Source of the DNA: Erythrobasidium yunnanense
Lineage: Eukaryota; Basidiomycota; Cystobasidiomycetes; Erythrobasidiales; Erythrobasidiaceae
Length of the DNA: 64,000 bases
Direction of reading: 5' to 3'
Assembly: GCA_001600175.1 (NCBI GenBank)
Contig: BCJC01000001.1
Location: 1,320,065-1,384,064 of the forward strand
In this document: in pieces, positions 1 to 11,892 of the stretch
How the letters are laid out: the number at the start of each line of letters is the position of its first letter
Numbering within the stretch: the first letter of the stretch is position 1
Notes under the pieces: model-generated
What the model was told of the DNA's origin: nothing
Databases searched by the model: none
Seen by the model: only the letters and a program-made list of their open reading frames with translations
Program-made: the position numbers and the translations under genes

Positions 1-247
1 CGCTGAGGACATTCAGCGGGAGGCGACGAAAGGGATCCGTCGAGTGAGGAGGAAGGTCGGTCTGGATGACTGGCGGCGCTCTCATCGGGCGCTGCATCGG
101 CCTTGTCTCGAATTGGAGAGTCTCCATACGATTGACGCAGTCCAAGTAGTCTTTATCGTTGCAGGAGTGCGGGACGACGGGGTGGATATTGCCATTTTGT
201 TTGTAGAAGTCGCCCGCAGACAGCAAACCCTGTCTTGGAGGTCGTCT
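1..247 (-). CDS. F-box protein paralogue, partial (runs off left edge)
   Basis: The minus-strand frame is open from base 247 to the window edge. It encodes a segment ending in STDPFRRLPLNVL, which matches STDPFRRLPLEIL at the start of the F-box of the next gene (783..2021). It is therefore the beginning of an F-box, with the rest of the protein off the left side. F-box proteins are the substrate-recruiting subunits of SCF ubiquitin ligases, but no target can be inferred. The 5' exon is not resolved: an in-frame stop lies just above base 247, so an intron and a short first exon probably lie upstream, as in the neighbour. The overlapping plus-strand frames (44..280, 235..567) look like shadows. 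Confidence 0.5.
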
Positions 248-782
248 TTATGCAAGTCGACCCAATTTATCGGTCAGTGATTGCTGTTGAAGCTGCTGCT
301 TCCACGTACGCAGCTGCCGGGCAGACATGTCAAACGCTGGTGAGGCCAATGCGAATGTGTTTGTCGCGGATGGGGCAGAGAAGCAAGACCAGACAGAAGA
401 AGATCATCTTTTATCGTAAGGAGTGGCCTGCGAGTCTTCTAGCAAAGCTTGTCGTATCATCAAGGAGAGGAGGCAAGATCATTCTCATCTTGAGGGCTAC
501 TGCCAGAAGCTTGTTCGATTGCTCAAGCACTAGCGAGTCTTGTAGCAGCTTTCTTAAGGGAGAATAGAAAGCATGATTAGAGCAGGTAAGTTACATGGTG
601 CGGAAGGAAGCCCGGCAAGGTACACAGCGGAAGCAGAATGCAGTTTAGCGGCCACCTAATAGTAGATACACATCATAGAATCTCTAGCTTAATGTATCTA
701 TGTTGTCGTTCCTGATGTGGTTGCGTCTGTCGAGCACCGCGTCTACCTATAGCTTCATGGAAATCAACGAGAGAAGCGAGAA
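248..782. other. intergenic region
   Basis: Between the two F-box paralogues. It should hold the promoter and first exon of the left-hand gene and the 3' end of the right-hand one. I see no other supported feature; the 110-aa plus-strand frame at 235..567 has no recognisable sequence. Confidence 0.4.
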
Positions 783-2021
783 TTACGACTTCGTGTAGAA
801 GCTCGGATTACAGTATTCATCCAAGAAGGCTTCTTGCGTGACCTTCCCGAGATGAATCAAGTCGAGCCAAGTCAAATGAACCGTATCAATCCCCAATCTT
901 CTCTGCGCCTTGCCCAGTGGCATAGCTCCCAGGCAGCTTCTAGGTAACGCATCGGACCATCTCCTCGGGTCTAATGCGTGTAGGTGCCGTATTTTTGGCA
1001 GCAACTCTTTCAGACTGTCGCATAATTTGATGATTTTGGCGCCTGTTTCGGGAGAGATCGAGGTCTGGTAGTGGGTCGACTGCCACAAAAGCGTATTAAA
1101 GAGAGCAGAGCATCGAAGGTCCGACCCAGGTGAAGTGACTATGCAACGGACTCGATCTTGTATGCCGACCAGACTGGCCAACAACTGGCGATATCTCCGC
1201 TCCTTCTCCACCCTCATCTCTTCAGCCTTCCTCCACTCGGTGGGCTTCCAGTATGCAACTTTAATTCGGCTGCCAGGGAAAGACACTGGGAATGAAGGGA
1301 CCTCATTCATGACGAGTTGAGGCGGGCTGTTTGGGAAGGATGCGTCGGCCATGAGGGGCGATGAGCGCTCAAAGCAAAGTCCATCAATGTATGAACCATA
1401 TACACACGAATGACAAAGCTTCGCCCAAGCCGGACCATCGCGAAGCCATAGTGAGCCCAGGGGATACGATTTGAGTATTGTGGACTGGGTGCAGCGAAAG
1501 CACCTATCATGCATGAGGTTGACCCAAGTATGGTACCAAGTAGGACAGCCACCGTTTAACCTCTCTGCGTCTATAGTTCTGCACTTTTTCTCCCATTGCC
1601 GTTCTAGCCCTCGGGTCAGAGCCATGTGCCAAGTCTTGGAGACGCGCATGATCTGTAAGAGATCGTAATCTTGGATTGGAAGGTTTCCGACAATGTTGAG
1701 CAGGATCTCTAGCGGAAGACGGCGAAAAGGATCCGTTGAATGAGCTGGTATAGCAGGCTTGAAGGCGATATATGCTAGCTCCTCGCTTTGCTTATGAGTC
1801 TCAGAGGCCGTAGCATTGCTGCCATTGAGATAGCAAGCTTTTGAGATCTGGACATCGTCGCAGCACTCCGTCTCGAATCTTGCGGCTCCTGGCTTTGCGG
1901 GTAGATCCAGCGGCGAGTCTCCTGATGCTGTACGATGAGACAGAGCCAGTTAGAGTTTTGGGTCACATCAATCATACGTAAATCCAAGATACGTACGCGC
2001 CGGTGCCGGATTATTGGACAT
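783..2021 (-). CDS. F-box domain protein
   Basis: Two coding exons: 1997..2021 and 783..1927 (1170 nt, 389 aa). A 69-nt intron has donor GTACGT, branch-like CTCTAAC and acceptor ACAG. The start MSNNPAPA is chosen because the frame is closed upstream inside the intron. Residues ~80-125 form an F-box (RRLPLEILLNIVGNLPIQDY, then a segment ending in RVSKTW), the classic Skp1-binding pattern. The remaining ~260 residues carry no repeats I can name (no WD40 or LRR), which is typical of lineage-specific fungal F-box proteins. A likely SCF adaptor with unknown substrate. It forms a tandem with the truncated paralogue at 1..247, suggesting recent duplication. Confidence 0.75.
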
Positions 2022-3082
2022 GTCAGTTTGGACGATGAATAGGTTATTCTGTGAGTCAGGCCTGGGCCTGAGAAGATGGTGGAGAGACAGGATAGAAAGT
2101 AGCCGATCTGTTCCAGCTGAACTCAGAGACTGCGCTTGTACCAAATAGCACGGGCTGAGAGAACAAGATGAAGGTCGACGCTTGCGGAGGCCAGACCAGG
2201 GTGATCAGACAGCTTGTAACAGCAGGACGATGGGAGATGTGGTGTCAGCTTTCGGGTGTGTTTCTCTTCAGGGATTGGAGTGAAGCCAGCGAGCGAGCAA
2301 CAAAGGCAGCCTCTTCCTCCTGACAAAGCGGCATTGCAGGGTATAGACGAGACGATAGTTGGACAATCATAATGGATATTCTGGCCATGTCACAGACTAA
2401 TCATGGCATGGCGAACTCGAGCTGAGCTGGCATCTCGAGGGTTCTTGATGCACCAGGTCGACCAAACATCAGCGAAAGATACTTGAACATGGCTACGCTA
2501 CTTCTACACGTTCCCAGACTGGCTGTGCCTTGCTTTTCACTGCATTCCTGACGAGGCATGCCAGCTGGATTCGACCCAGCTCGAGCACGCGAGCTGATTT
2601 ACGCGTCGAAAAGCTGACCTGGGCGAGCGCGCAGCAGCGAACAGCGACCATACTACTCATACTGACCCATATACACTCACGAAACCGACGAGCGAACGAG
2701 CGAAAGAAGTGCTGCTGGAACGAACGACGCAGAAGGAGGTTGCAGAAGAAGTCTGGAAAGGCTGAGGATACTTTGAGATAATTAGGAGACTGCTGTGGAA
2801 AGACTATACCATACCGGCCTTCGAAGGACGACTCTACTCAGCGTATACCAACGGAACATCAACGACGACACTCTCACGAATGACCTACTAGACGTCGACT
2901 TTCACCACCTACAGCGACTTCTCGCAGACTGTGAGTTGTCCTTCACAGATTCTAGCTGTAGTAGCCAAGCTGAGAATGTTGCTCGACAGCGACGACCCGT
3001 CAACCACATTCTTTTCGATACACAAGACGCTCCCTCACACCACTTGTCAACAAGACCTCCACTTTCACTTACAAGTCCCAAC
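2022..3082. promoter_or_regulatory. divergent intergenic region, no gene seen
   Basis: Separates the F-box gene (-) from the Axl2-like gene (+) and should contain both promoters. The plus-strand frame that runs into the Axl2-like protein starts at 2795, but its first ~95 residues look like untranslated leader. No repeat or RNA gene was recognised. Confidence 0.4.
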
Positions 3083-6000
3083 ATGCTTGCGCTCCTTCTC
3101 TTCATCGCCCTCGCCCTCGCTTCTCTGGTCTTCGCAGGTCCTCCTCCGACCCTGCATTACCCTCTTCAATCGCAACTTCCACCAGTCGCACGCGTCAACT
3201 CTCCCTTCAGATGGTCTCTGCTACCAGACACCTTCCTCTCTGGCGCCTCTATGGCATACTCTGCCCAAGATATGCCAGACTGGCTTTCCTTCGATGCCAA
3301 CTCTCTCACCTTCTCTGGCCTACCGTCGCGTCAAGACATTGGCAACAACTATGTTGTCGTACAAGCAAACGCATCAGACAACGCTATCGGCACTCGAAGC
3401 GGGTTTCACTGCCTCGTAGTTGATAGCAGCAACGACGCGCCTGTTGTGAATGCGCCAATCTCACAACAGCTGTCAGACGGAAGAGCAGTCTTCTCTAGCT
3501 CGTATCTACAAACAGATGGGACTATTCGCATTCCTCCGCGCTGGTCTTTCAGCATTGGCTTCCAGCAATACACGGTCACCGACCCGGAAAGCAGCGAAAT
3601 CTACTATACCGCGTATCGAGCAGGAACGACAAGTCTACCATCATGGATGACGTTCGACAACACAACTGTCACCTTTGATGGGCTGGCGCCTTCAAACGAG
3701 AACAATTTCGAGATTGTCCTGCACGCCTCGGATTACTATGGATATTCCGACGTATCGCAATCGTTCAGGATAGTCATTGGATCTCACTCTTTCGTTCTAG
3801 TGGAACCTCTGCCGCAGATTAACGCGACTGCACGAGATCAAATCAGCTACAACATCCCTATCTCTGGGCTTAGACTCGATGGCGACAGCGTCAGCCTAGC
3901 CAACATCACAGACGTCACGGTCGATCTCAGCAACAACACCTATCTCTCTTACGATGCATCTTCACGCACTATCTCCGGTACTCTTCCCACGGAACTCCCC
4001 AATACCGGCAACCTAGAACTTCCCGTCACCTTCACAAGCGCGTACAACAATACCTTGATCGCGAATATCACTCTTAACGTCATCCCTCAGCTGTTTTCAA
4101 GCAGCAATCTTCCCTCCTACAACATCACTGGCGGAAAAGCCTTCTCTGGCGATCTTTCCCAATACCTCATTAGCGACAGTGCTTCGTACACTGCTGCTTT
4201 CACTCCTTCAAGCTCTTCGCAATGGTTGCGCTTTGACAACGGCACGAGGCGGCTCACCGGGACACCGCCCGCTATGAATGGTGAAAACGTCTCTGTCAAT
4301 ATCACTGCCCAAGATCCCGTCAGCGGTATCACAGAATCATCAAGCCTGCAGTTGAGATACACTGGCGCGAGCGGAGCTCTCCAGCCAGGGAAAGGAGGGC
4401 TCAGCAATGGTGCAAAGATCGCTATTGCTGTCATCTTCGGCATTCTCGGTGGTCTTATCCTGCTGGGTCTCATCCTCTTCCTCTGCAAACGATACTGCAA
4501 CAAGGACGAGCATGAAGATCAGGATACAGTCGTGAGCGCTGCTGGATATGGCGAGAAAAGCAAAGAGAAAGCGGTACCCCTTGGCACGCCTATCAGTACA
4601 GCTCGCCTATCTACAAGCTCAACCGAGAGCGACAGACTCAGTCAAGCTATTGCAGCTGCTGAGATGTCAGTCGCGAATGCTATGGCTCACGAGCAAGGAT
4701 CTCAGCAGTACCAGCAGCAATATCCGTATGCACAAGAAGCGCAACCGCAAGGACCTAGGCGTATGGACATGTTCAACTTCTTGGGTGGTCTTAGGAAGCA
4801 GCCCAGCGCGACTCAAGTCCCGATGTTCTTGACCTCCGAAAACAGCGGGAGAAGCATCAAGCAGATGCTTGGCTTGTCGCCTAAGAAGCCTCACCACCAT
4901 CCTGCTCGAGATAACAACATCATTGTTGTCACAGACGGAGATGGCTACACCTACCGCCCGGCTAGTCCGCAAGATACGGTCAACGGATCAGGCGAAGGAG
5001 CTGGAGACGTGAACGTGACGCGAAGCGAGGGTACAAGATCCAGCTTCGACAGCCATCAGAGCTCTTCTCTCTTCTATTCTGAGGAGTCTGGAGGAAGCTA
5101 CGCGGATAGTCCAGTTCAACGACCTCGCATGGCTCTTGTCAGAGATGGCACTCCTCGATCCATTCCAAGACAGCGCAAAGACTTCCTTCCTTACCAAGCA
5201 CCTTCAACTGGTATGGTGGAAGCCCGCAACATGTCTCCTTCCCCTTCGCGTATGCCATCAGGCGGGATTCGCCTAGTGCAGCCTAATCGACAATCTGGAT
5301 TGAGCATTTCGGACAGCGACGAAGCTTACAATGCCGATCTTACAGATCCCAATGCAGTTATGGCAGCGGATGCAGCTATCGCTACTGCTCATCTCGAGAA
5401 TCTAAACTCGGGAGCCAGCACCTACTCTCGAGATTCAAGGGCGACTAGTCGACCGCGCCTGATACCTTTCACAAGCGAGAGAAGAGGCGAGAGAGCAGAC
5501 TCTCCGCCTGAGAGACGCTATCCGAGCCAGAAAGGATTAGCATCTGCCGATAGCTCGAGGGAGGAGGGCAATACTACTGGATTCAGCATAGATGCAGAAG
5601 ACAACATGCAAGATGCGGATGAAGATGAGGACGATGTCAACAGACGGTATTCAGCGCCGTATCTTCCTCCTCGAGACGGTGTGACAACCTCTTCCATCAT
5701 CTTCCCGAAAGATCAGTCGCTTTCTGCCAACATGCATCAGCAGCGCACAGCATCGCCTAGCAAGTCCGCTAAGAGTATTCAGAGTGGCAGATCCCGGACG
5801 AACATCAACAGTATGATGCTAGAGCCGACGTATATGCAGGTAGGCTGTCTTTCCATTCTTGCATTCGCACGATGTCTGACACTTGCTTCCAGTTCAACGC
5901 AAGAGATCCCTTCCACTTTGCCGTCAACCTAACTCTCCCACCTGATGCGAATGCAGAGGGTACAACATATTTCGCCTACACGGACTATCCTAACGATTCC

Positions 6001-6376
6001 GACTTTGACGGGCTGCCGATACCTGACTGGCTACACTTCGACCCAAGAGACCTCGAATTGTGAGTGACTGAAGCCCTCTTGTACGCTCGAAAACCAATAC
6101 TGATGCATTTTCTGTGATCCAGCTGGGGCACGCCGGCAGCAACAGATGCAGGCTCGTTCTGCATTCGTGTCGTCCAACACAAGGACACACACACGCAAGG
6201 AGCTTCAGGAAGCCAGAGTGACGCTGAAACGGTAGTTGGCCGATTTGTGTTAGATGTTATTGACCAAAGAGCGACAGTCGGGTAAGCTTATATTTAATCA
6301 GCATACTCCTGTATACATGCTGAATGACTTTCTTGTGAGCAGATCGCTGGGCGAAGCTATCGCGGTTACATACTAA
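3083..6376 (+). CDS. Axl2-like cadherin-domain transmembrane protein
   Basis: Exons 3083..5839, 5893..6059, 6123..6281, 6343..6376 (1038 aa). The start at 3083 gives a clean signal peptide (MLALLLFIALALASLVFAG); the frame is open upstream but reads as leader. The ectodomain has repeated cadherin-like (CADG) units with the PDWLSFD / LPSWMTFD / SQWLRFD signature and many N-glycosylation sequons. One membrane span follows (~residues 450-473, IAIAVIFGILGGLILLGLIL), then RYC and a long Ser-rich cytoplasmic tail. A further WLHFDPRD-type unit near the C terminus is encoded by the short 3' exons. This is the layout of yeast Axl2/Bud10, a plasma-membrane landmark for axial budding and septin/Cdc42 organisation. 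The exact role in this organism is inference. Confidence 0.8.
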
Positions 6377-6851
6377 GATTGCGAAAGCCCCGCAACCCGC
6401 TGCCTGCCTCTCTGTAAACACTGCATCTAACACAAAACTGTAGCCCTAGCACGCACATCGCATCTCTCTCACTAGAAGTAGGAAGCAAGGACTGGTCTCC
6501 CGCTTCCTCGGCATCTTTCTTTCTCCCTTCCTTAACTCTCTCTTCTTCCCTTTCGCACTTCTTCCCTAGCAGACTTTCTTACTACTGCTTGTACATAGAC
6601 TATCTCCGTCCCCACAGAACACTAATGTCATATCACCGGAATTTACAGCTCTTTACGCGTTATTTTGCGCGGCAGGCCTCTTCTGATGAAGCAGTTTGGC
6701 CATTTCGTTGCAGCTCTACAGAATGTCCAGTTGCTGTGTTTCTATTTGCTTGTTTCTTGACTGTTTTGACGCGCCTTCTTGTTATCTTTATGCGAGTTGC
6801 AGTTTCGACCGGCTTCACACAAGTCAGAAAACACAGAAAAGCTGCGGAAAG
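6377..6851. promoter_or_regulatory. intergenic region upstream of SMC5
   Basis: Between the Axl2-like stop and the SMC5 start. Pyrimidine-rich stretch around 6500-6580 (TCTCCC / TTCTTCC), as is common in fungal promoters and leaders. An in-frame extension upstream of the SMC5 ATG exists but has no conserved character. Confidence 0.4.
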
Positions 6852-9800
6852 ATGAGCAGCAGCAACAGGCAGATAGCGAGCGACGACGAAGACGACGAGC
6901 AGATGCAGAAACAGCGAAAAGGACGCGCTGTGATCCAGAGCGACGACGATGAGGCAGAGAACCAGAATCCGACGACACCGCGCAGGAGCAGCAGCAAGAA
7001 AACGAGCAAGAAGCAGCGCCATACTGCAAACAGCGATGGAGAGATGCACGTCGATGATGACGAGGAAGAGCCCGCGACTCCAGCTCCCGCAAGCATACTG
7101 TCAAGCAATCGAAGCAAGAAGCGCAGAGTCGTCCGAGCTGACGACAACGACGAGAACGACGAGAATGAAGACCCTCTGAACTCTGAGAAGAAGCCTGATC
7201 TCAAGCCTAAACCCAAGAAAGCGCTTGTCAGAGACCCCAAAGACGGGTAGGCAGACGCGCGCGCATGAAAACAGACAGCAGATCTGACACGAGTATCGCC
7301 TTGCAGCTTCGTAATGGGGTCTATAGTCAGAATACAATGCCACGACTTCCTTACTTACAACGATATCGAATGCACGCCCGGCGCACATCTCAACATCGCA
7401 AGTTACGCTATATCCTGGTTCGCCGCAAGTTGCTGATACTATTATACCCCACTCTTACCTCTCATCAGATATTCGGTAAGCTAGCGCGTGTCCCCTCTTC
7501 GTTGGAGCGGCGGTGACCAGATCTTCCAATTTGACTTGCAGGCCCGAATGGATCAGGCAAATCTTCGCTTGCCGGAGCTATCGCAATCGGTCTAGGATTT
7601 AATCCCAGGGTAGATATCTTCGCGTCAGATGAGAGGGCGCCCTGGCACTAATCGCAGAATTCCGTGTCATTCAGGTCGTAGGCCGTCAGAAAGAGCTCAG
7701 CGGCTATGTTCGCAGGACCTGCAAGGATGGCTGGGTCGAGATCGAGCTCAAAGGAAAACCAGGAAAGCCAAACAGAGTTGTTCGCCGAGAGTTGACATCC
7801 GCCAACAACTCGTCCGTCTTCTACCTCGATGGTGAGTGCGCACATGACGTTTCCTTTCTAAATTCGGGACTTGACAACGTGCTTCACAGGCCAGAGATGT
7901 AACATGAAAGACGTACAAGACGCTGTGCTGGAGCTACATGTCAACGTAGACAACCTCTGGTAAGATCGTCTGCATGGGATGCCATTGCACAACACTGAAC
8001 TGCTTCTCTATAGCTCTTTTCTGCCTCAAGATCGAGTCGCAGCGTTCGCAGCCATGGCTGGTCCAGAGATTTTGAGGGAGACACAGCGAGTTGTCAATCC
8101 AAAGCTGATTGATCAGCAAGAACAGCTAGCAGAATTTAAACAACAGCTCGACAAAGCTAGTTCTGCTCTGGAAAAGAACGAGGCTTCGTTGGGAGAGAAG
8201 GAACGGAGAGTTGCGTCCATGGACAAGGATGTCAGAAGGTACAAGCAGAAGAAGGAGATCGAAGACAATGTGAGCGAAGTCACTGCGTGAAACGATATAA
8301 GTCGCTAAAGCAAGTGTCACAGGTCGAAATCCTGACACGCCTGCATCCATTTGCGGAATATGTCGAGCTGAAGAGCAAAGTAGATGACCTCAAAAAGCTT
8401 CGCAATCAGGCTAAAGAGAGGTTAGATGAGCTTAAAGACGAGAACGCACCGATGGTCGAGAGACGAGAGTGCGTAATGACATGACAAGCTTGTGCCAGCT
8501 ACTACTGACAGACTGGTTCTCAATAGCGCCCTCCAAGCTCGCGCTCTGGCCGCAGATGCGCGTAAGAAGTCAATTATGGAAGAGCGCAACAAGCGGGAGC
8601 GCGAACACACGAATGTCGTCAGGAAACTACAAGCATCAGATAACGAGCTGGACAAGCTAAGGGAAGACGCCAATCAACTCAAAGTTCAGGAAGAGCAGCG
8701 CCAGAACGAGATCCGCGGCGCAACGAAGGAGATTGAGAGACTCCAGAAGTTGCTCAATAACGAGGAAGGGCCCCCCGATCCAGATGCACCCGAACTGCTG
8801 GAGAGACAGGCGCAAGCAACTGCCAAAATGAGAGAGCTCATGGGCAAACTCAACGAAATTGCCAGCAAGAATCAGGACCTCGAGAATGAAGAGAACAGGG
8901 TGGCTGCCGAGAAGCGTAGACTTCAGGGATTGTAGGTTTACGCATGCCCCGTCCCGGCAAGGCGTGTACGAACGATTGACCTTTATTACGCGCAGGCTTG
9001 CAGGGCTGAATGATGTAGCCAAGCGGCGGGAGGCAGCCTGCGCAAGATCAGACCAGAACCTCTGGACAGTCACTCAATGGATACGCGAACATACCGCTGA
9101 GTTCCAAGACAAGGTCTACGACCCCATCAGACTGGAGATCAATGTCAAGGATAAAAAGCATGCCAAAGTCGCAGAGGCAGCAATCAACTACGGAGCTATG
9201 AAGGTGATCAAATTCCGCTCTGCTGGAAACCATAGGCTGGGCTGAGATGCGTTTACATCTGACCAGACGATAATATGTCTCAATCCCAACGACTACAAGA
9301 AGCTGTCTGATACCTTTACTAAGTTCCCCACCGGTCAAGGCAATTCGAGGGATATGCGTATGAACGTTGCCGAGCTGCCACCCGACAAGCGCACTCTCGA
9401 TGCGTACCCGAAGCCGATGAGCCCGGAAGAGGTGAGAACAAACTTTAGCCCTTGCTTCACTAGCATAGCTCATGCTTATTCTGCAGCTCAATCGCTGGGG
9501 CTTCGACTGTTTTGCAATTGACTTGATCGAGGGCCCAGAGCATGTCCTGGCATACTTGTGTGAAGCGCAGAATCTGCATCAAGTGGTACGCAAGCGCTTT
9601 GTGCTGGTTTAAGAATCGGCTGATCTACGTACGGTAGCCTATTGCCCTCGATGACGGCCAGCGAATCAGACAAGAAGCTCTCGTTCGGCCAAATACCCCA
9701 TTCCGTAAATTCATTTCGAGACAACACGTCACTTCAATTACTGTTTCGAAATATGGACAAAACAAATGTATCGCGCAAGATCAGCAGACCAAAGACCCCA

Positions 9801-11685
9801 GCATCTTTGTTGAGACAGGTAGATCTACAGCTGCCGGCAAAGAAAAGTAATTTGGCGGCTGATACAGCCATGTTATTGTAGTCGACAACACCCGCAAGAG
9901 GGAGCTAGACCTCGCGCTAGCGGAAGTGGAGTCTCAACGAGCTACACTTCAAACACAACGCGAGGCTGTCCTTGCGCAAGATGCTGAGCTCAGACCTCAG
10001 CATCCAGAACGGCATGCCGAGCAGGCAAGTCTTTGTACTGAGGAGCTCCAGATTGTACTGTAACTGACATTGGCATTCCGCTTTTAGAAAGCGGTAAAAG
10101 ACGAGATCAAGCAAAGAAGAGATGCACAGCTCGCCTGGGAGAAGAACAAGGTCACTCTAAGTAAGCGATCAGCGTTCTTTGGCCCAGATTATGCTCGGAT
10201 CTGATGTGCTATGTAGGGAATGCCCAACATCGCTTGCAGGTCCTCAAAAGCAAGCCAAGCGAAGAAGCCGCTAAGCAGAGGATCGCTGCTAAGATGAAGA
10301 AACTCACCTCCGATCGACTAAAGCAAGCCGGGAAGCTGGGCGTACGTACTTGCAATCTGCAGCAGATTGAACCGAGAATTGACAGCCCTGCATTAGATCC
10401 TGCTTGCTGCCATTATCGAGGCCCACAATGCCGAAACGCTCATCGTCTTCGCGGGCATTCAGGCCAACATCAACTTCAAGCGAGCCGACGCGGAAGTCAA
10501 TAACGCCAACAAGGAACTTGTGGAAGCTAAAGAAGCGGTGGACAAAGGTGAGGGTCACTGAGTCAGTGCAATGAAGTCATACTGACGCTCGTCTGTTGCA
10601 CCATGAACCAGCCAAGGAGGAGTTCAACGCCGTCATTACCCGAGCGAGGGCGGTCTATACTGCCGCAAACGAGGGGAAGGCTAGTTTACCTGAAAGACTG
10701 TTGACGACCTTCGAAGAGCGACTTGATCAGGTCACATCGGACGGCACCAGCTCTGACGCTGTTCAAGCTGAACTGGAGGAGAAACATGCCGAGATGGGGA
10801 TGATAGCAAATGTCAGCCAGTCCGTTGTCGAGAAGTACGAAACTTTGTCCGCAGAGGTACGTCAAAGCATATTCACGACGTGTACTCTTGCTGACGTAGG
10901 CACCACTAGGTCGCGAGTCTCAAGAAGGAGTTGGGCAACCAAGAAGCTACCGTCACGCGTACAAAGAACCAGATTGAAAAGATTCGCGTACGTCCAATGT
11001 ATCCCGACGATCTCGGTCTATTGGCTAATTGCAAGTTTGGCTATCAGGGCAAATGGTATCCGGAGATTCAACGCATCGCGCAAATCGTAGGCGAGAGGTT
11101 CGCCAAGAATATGGAAGGTACGCCACCTTATTGAGATGTTGCGAAGGCTGCGCTCATGCCTTGTCGGGTAGACATGGGCTGTTTGGGTGAAGTTGGCATT
11201 ATCGAGAACGAGGATTACGCCAAATGGGCAATCGACATCAAGGTAGCTTTCCGTGATAAAGAACAGGTCCAATCCCTCACTTCGACTAGGCAATCTGGAG
11301 GAGTAAGCACCAAGTTCTTGATTGACATCACACTAGGCTTTGGCTGATGTCCTTACTTCCACAGGAAAAATCCTTATCAACTATGCTCTATCTTATCTCT
11401 CTTCTCGAACTATCCAAGGTGCCGTTCTCCCTCGTCGACGAAATCAACCAAGGCATGGACCAAAGAGCCGAGCGAGCCGTGCACAACCAGCTTGTCCACG
11501 CCGTGTGCGACCGAGATGATGTCGGGCAATACTTCCTCATCACTCCTAAATTATTGACCAACCTAAATTACCACGAGAAGATCAAGATTCTATGTGTCAA
11601 CAATGGAGATTGGCTGCCAGAGGAGCTTCCTCTGAGGAAGCTCATCGGTAGAAGGCTCAAAGCCAAACAGCAGAACAGGAAGTAG
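6852..11685 (+). CDS. SMC5: Structural maintenance of chromosomes protein 5 (Smc5)
   Basis: 22 coding exons, 3585 nt, 1194 aa: 6852..7246, 7307..7397, 7469..7475, 7542..7609, 7675..7831, 7890..7959, 8014..8269, 8323..8468, 8527..8931, 8996..9203, 9267..9431, 9487..9585, 9638..9818, 9882..10024, 10088..10160, 10217..10341, 10397..10547, 10612..10856, 10910..10987, 11048..11117, 11172..11302, 11365..11685. An acidic/basic disordered N-tail precedes GSIVRIQCHDFLTYND and the Walker A GPNGSGKSS. Two coiled-coil arms flank a hinge (KVYDPIRLEINVKDKKHAK). The C-terminal head has the signature QSGGEKS and Walker B FSLVDEINQGMD. It is the ATPase of the Smc5/6 DNA-repair complex. Odd points: a 7-nt microexon (7469..7475) and GC-AG introns at 7398..7468 and 10025..10087. 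Intron 10988..11047 is 60 nt with no stop, so its retention would keep the frame. Confidence 0.93.
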
Positions 11686-11892
11686 GAATGGAGTTCTTCG
11701 GGTCTCAAAGTTTGGGTCGGTGCGCAGGTCCTTTTCTATCTTTCCATTCGTTTCGATATTTTAGGGCTTTCGGGTGTCGTACTTTCCATTTCAGCTCACT
11801 TTCAGCTCTTCAGCTGCTATCTTTTTCATGTTATGCTTCAGTCGGGCAACCGCTTTATTCTGTTATTATGTAGGCGAGCAACTTGCGATTAT

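Noticed and set aside
2795-3082. N-terminal extension of the Axl2-like frame
   Set aside because: Would bury the clear signal peptide at 3083 behind ~96 unconserved residues; read as leader.
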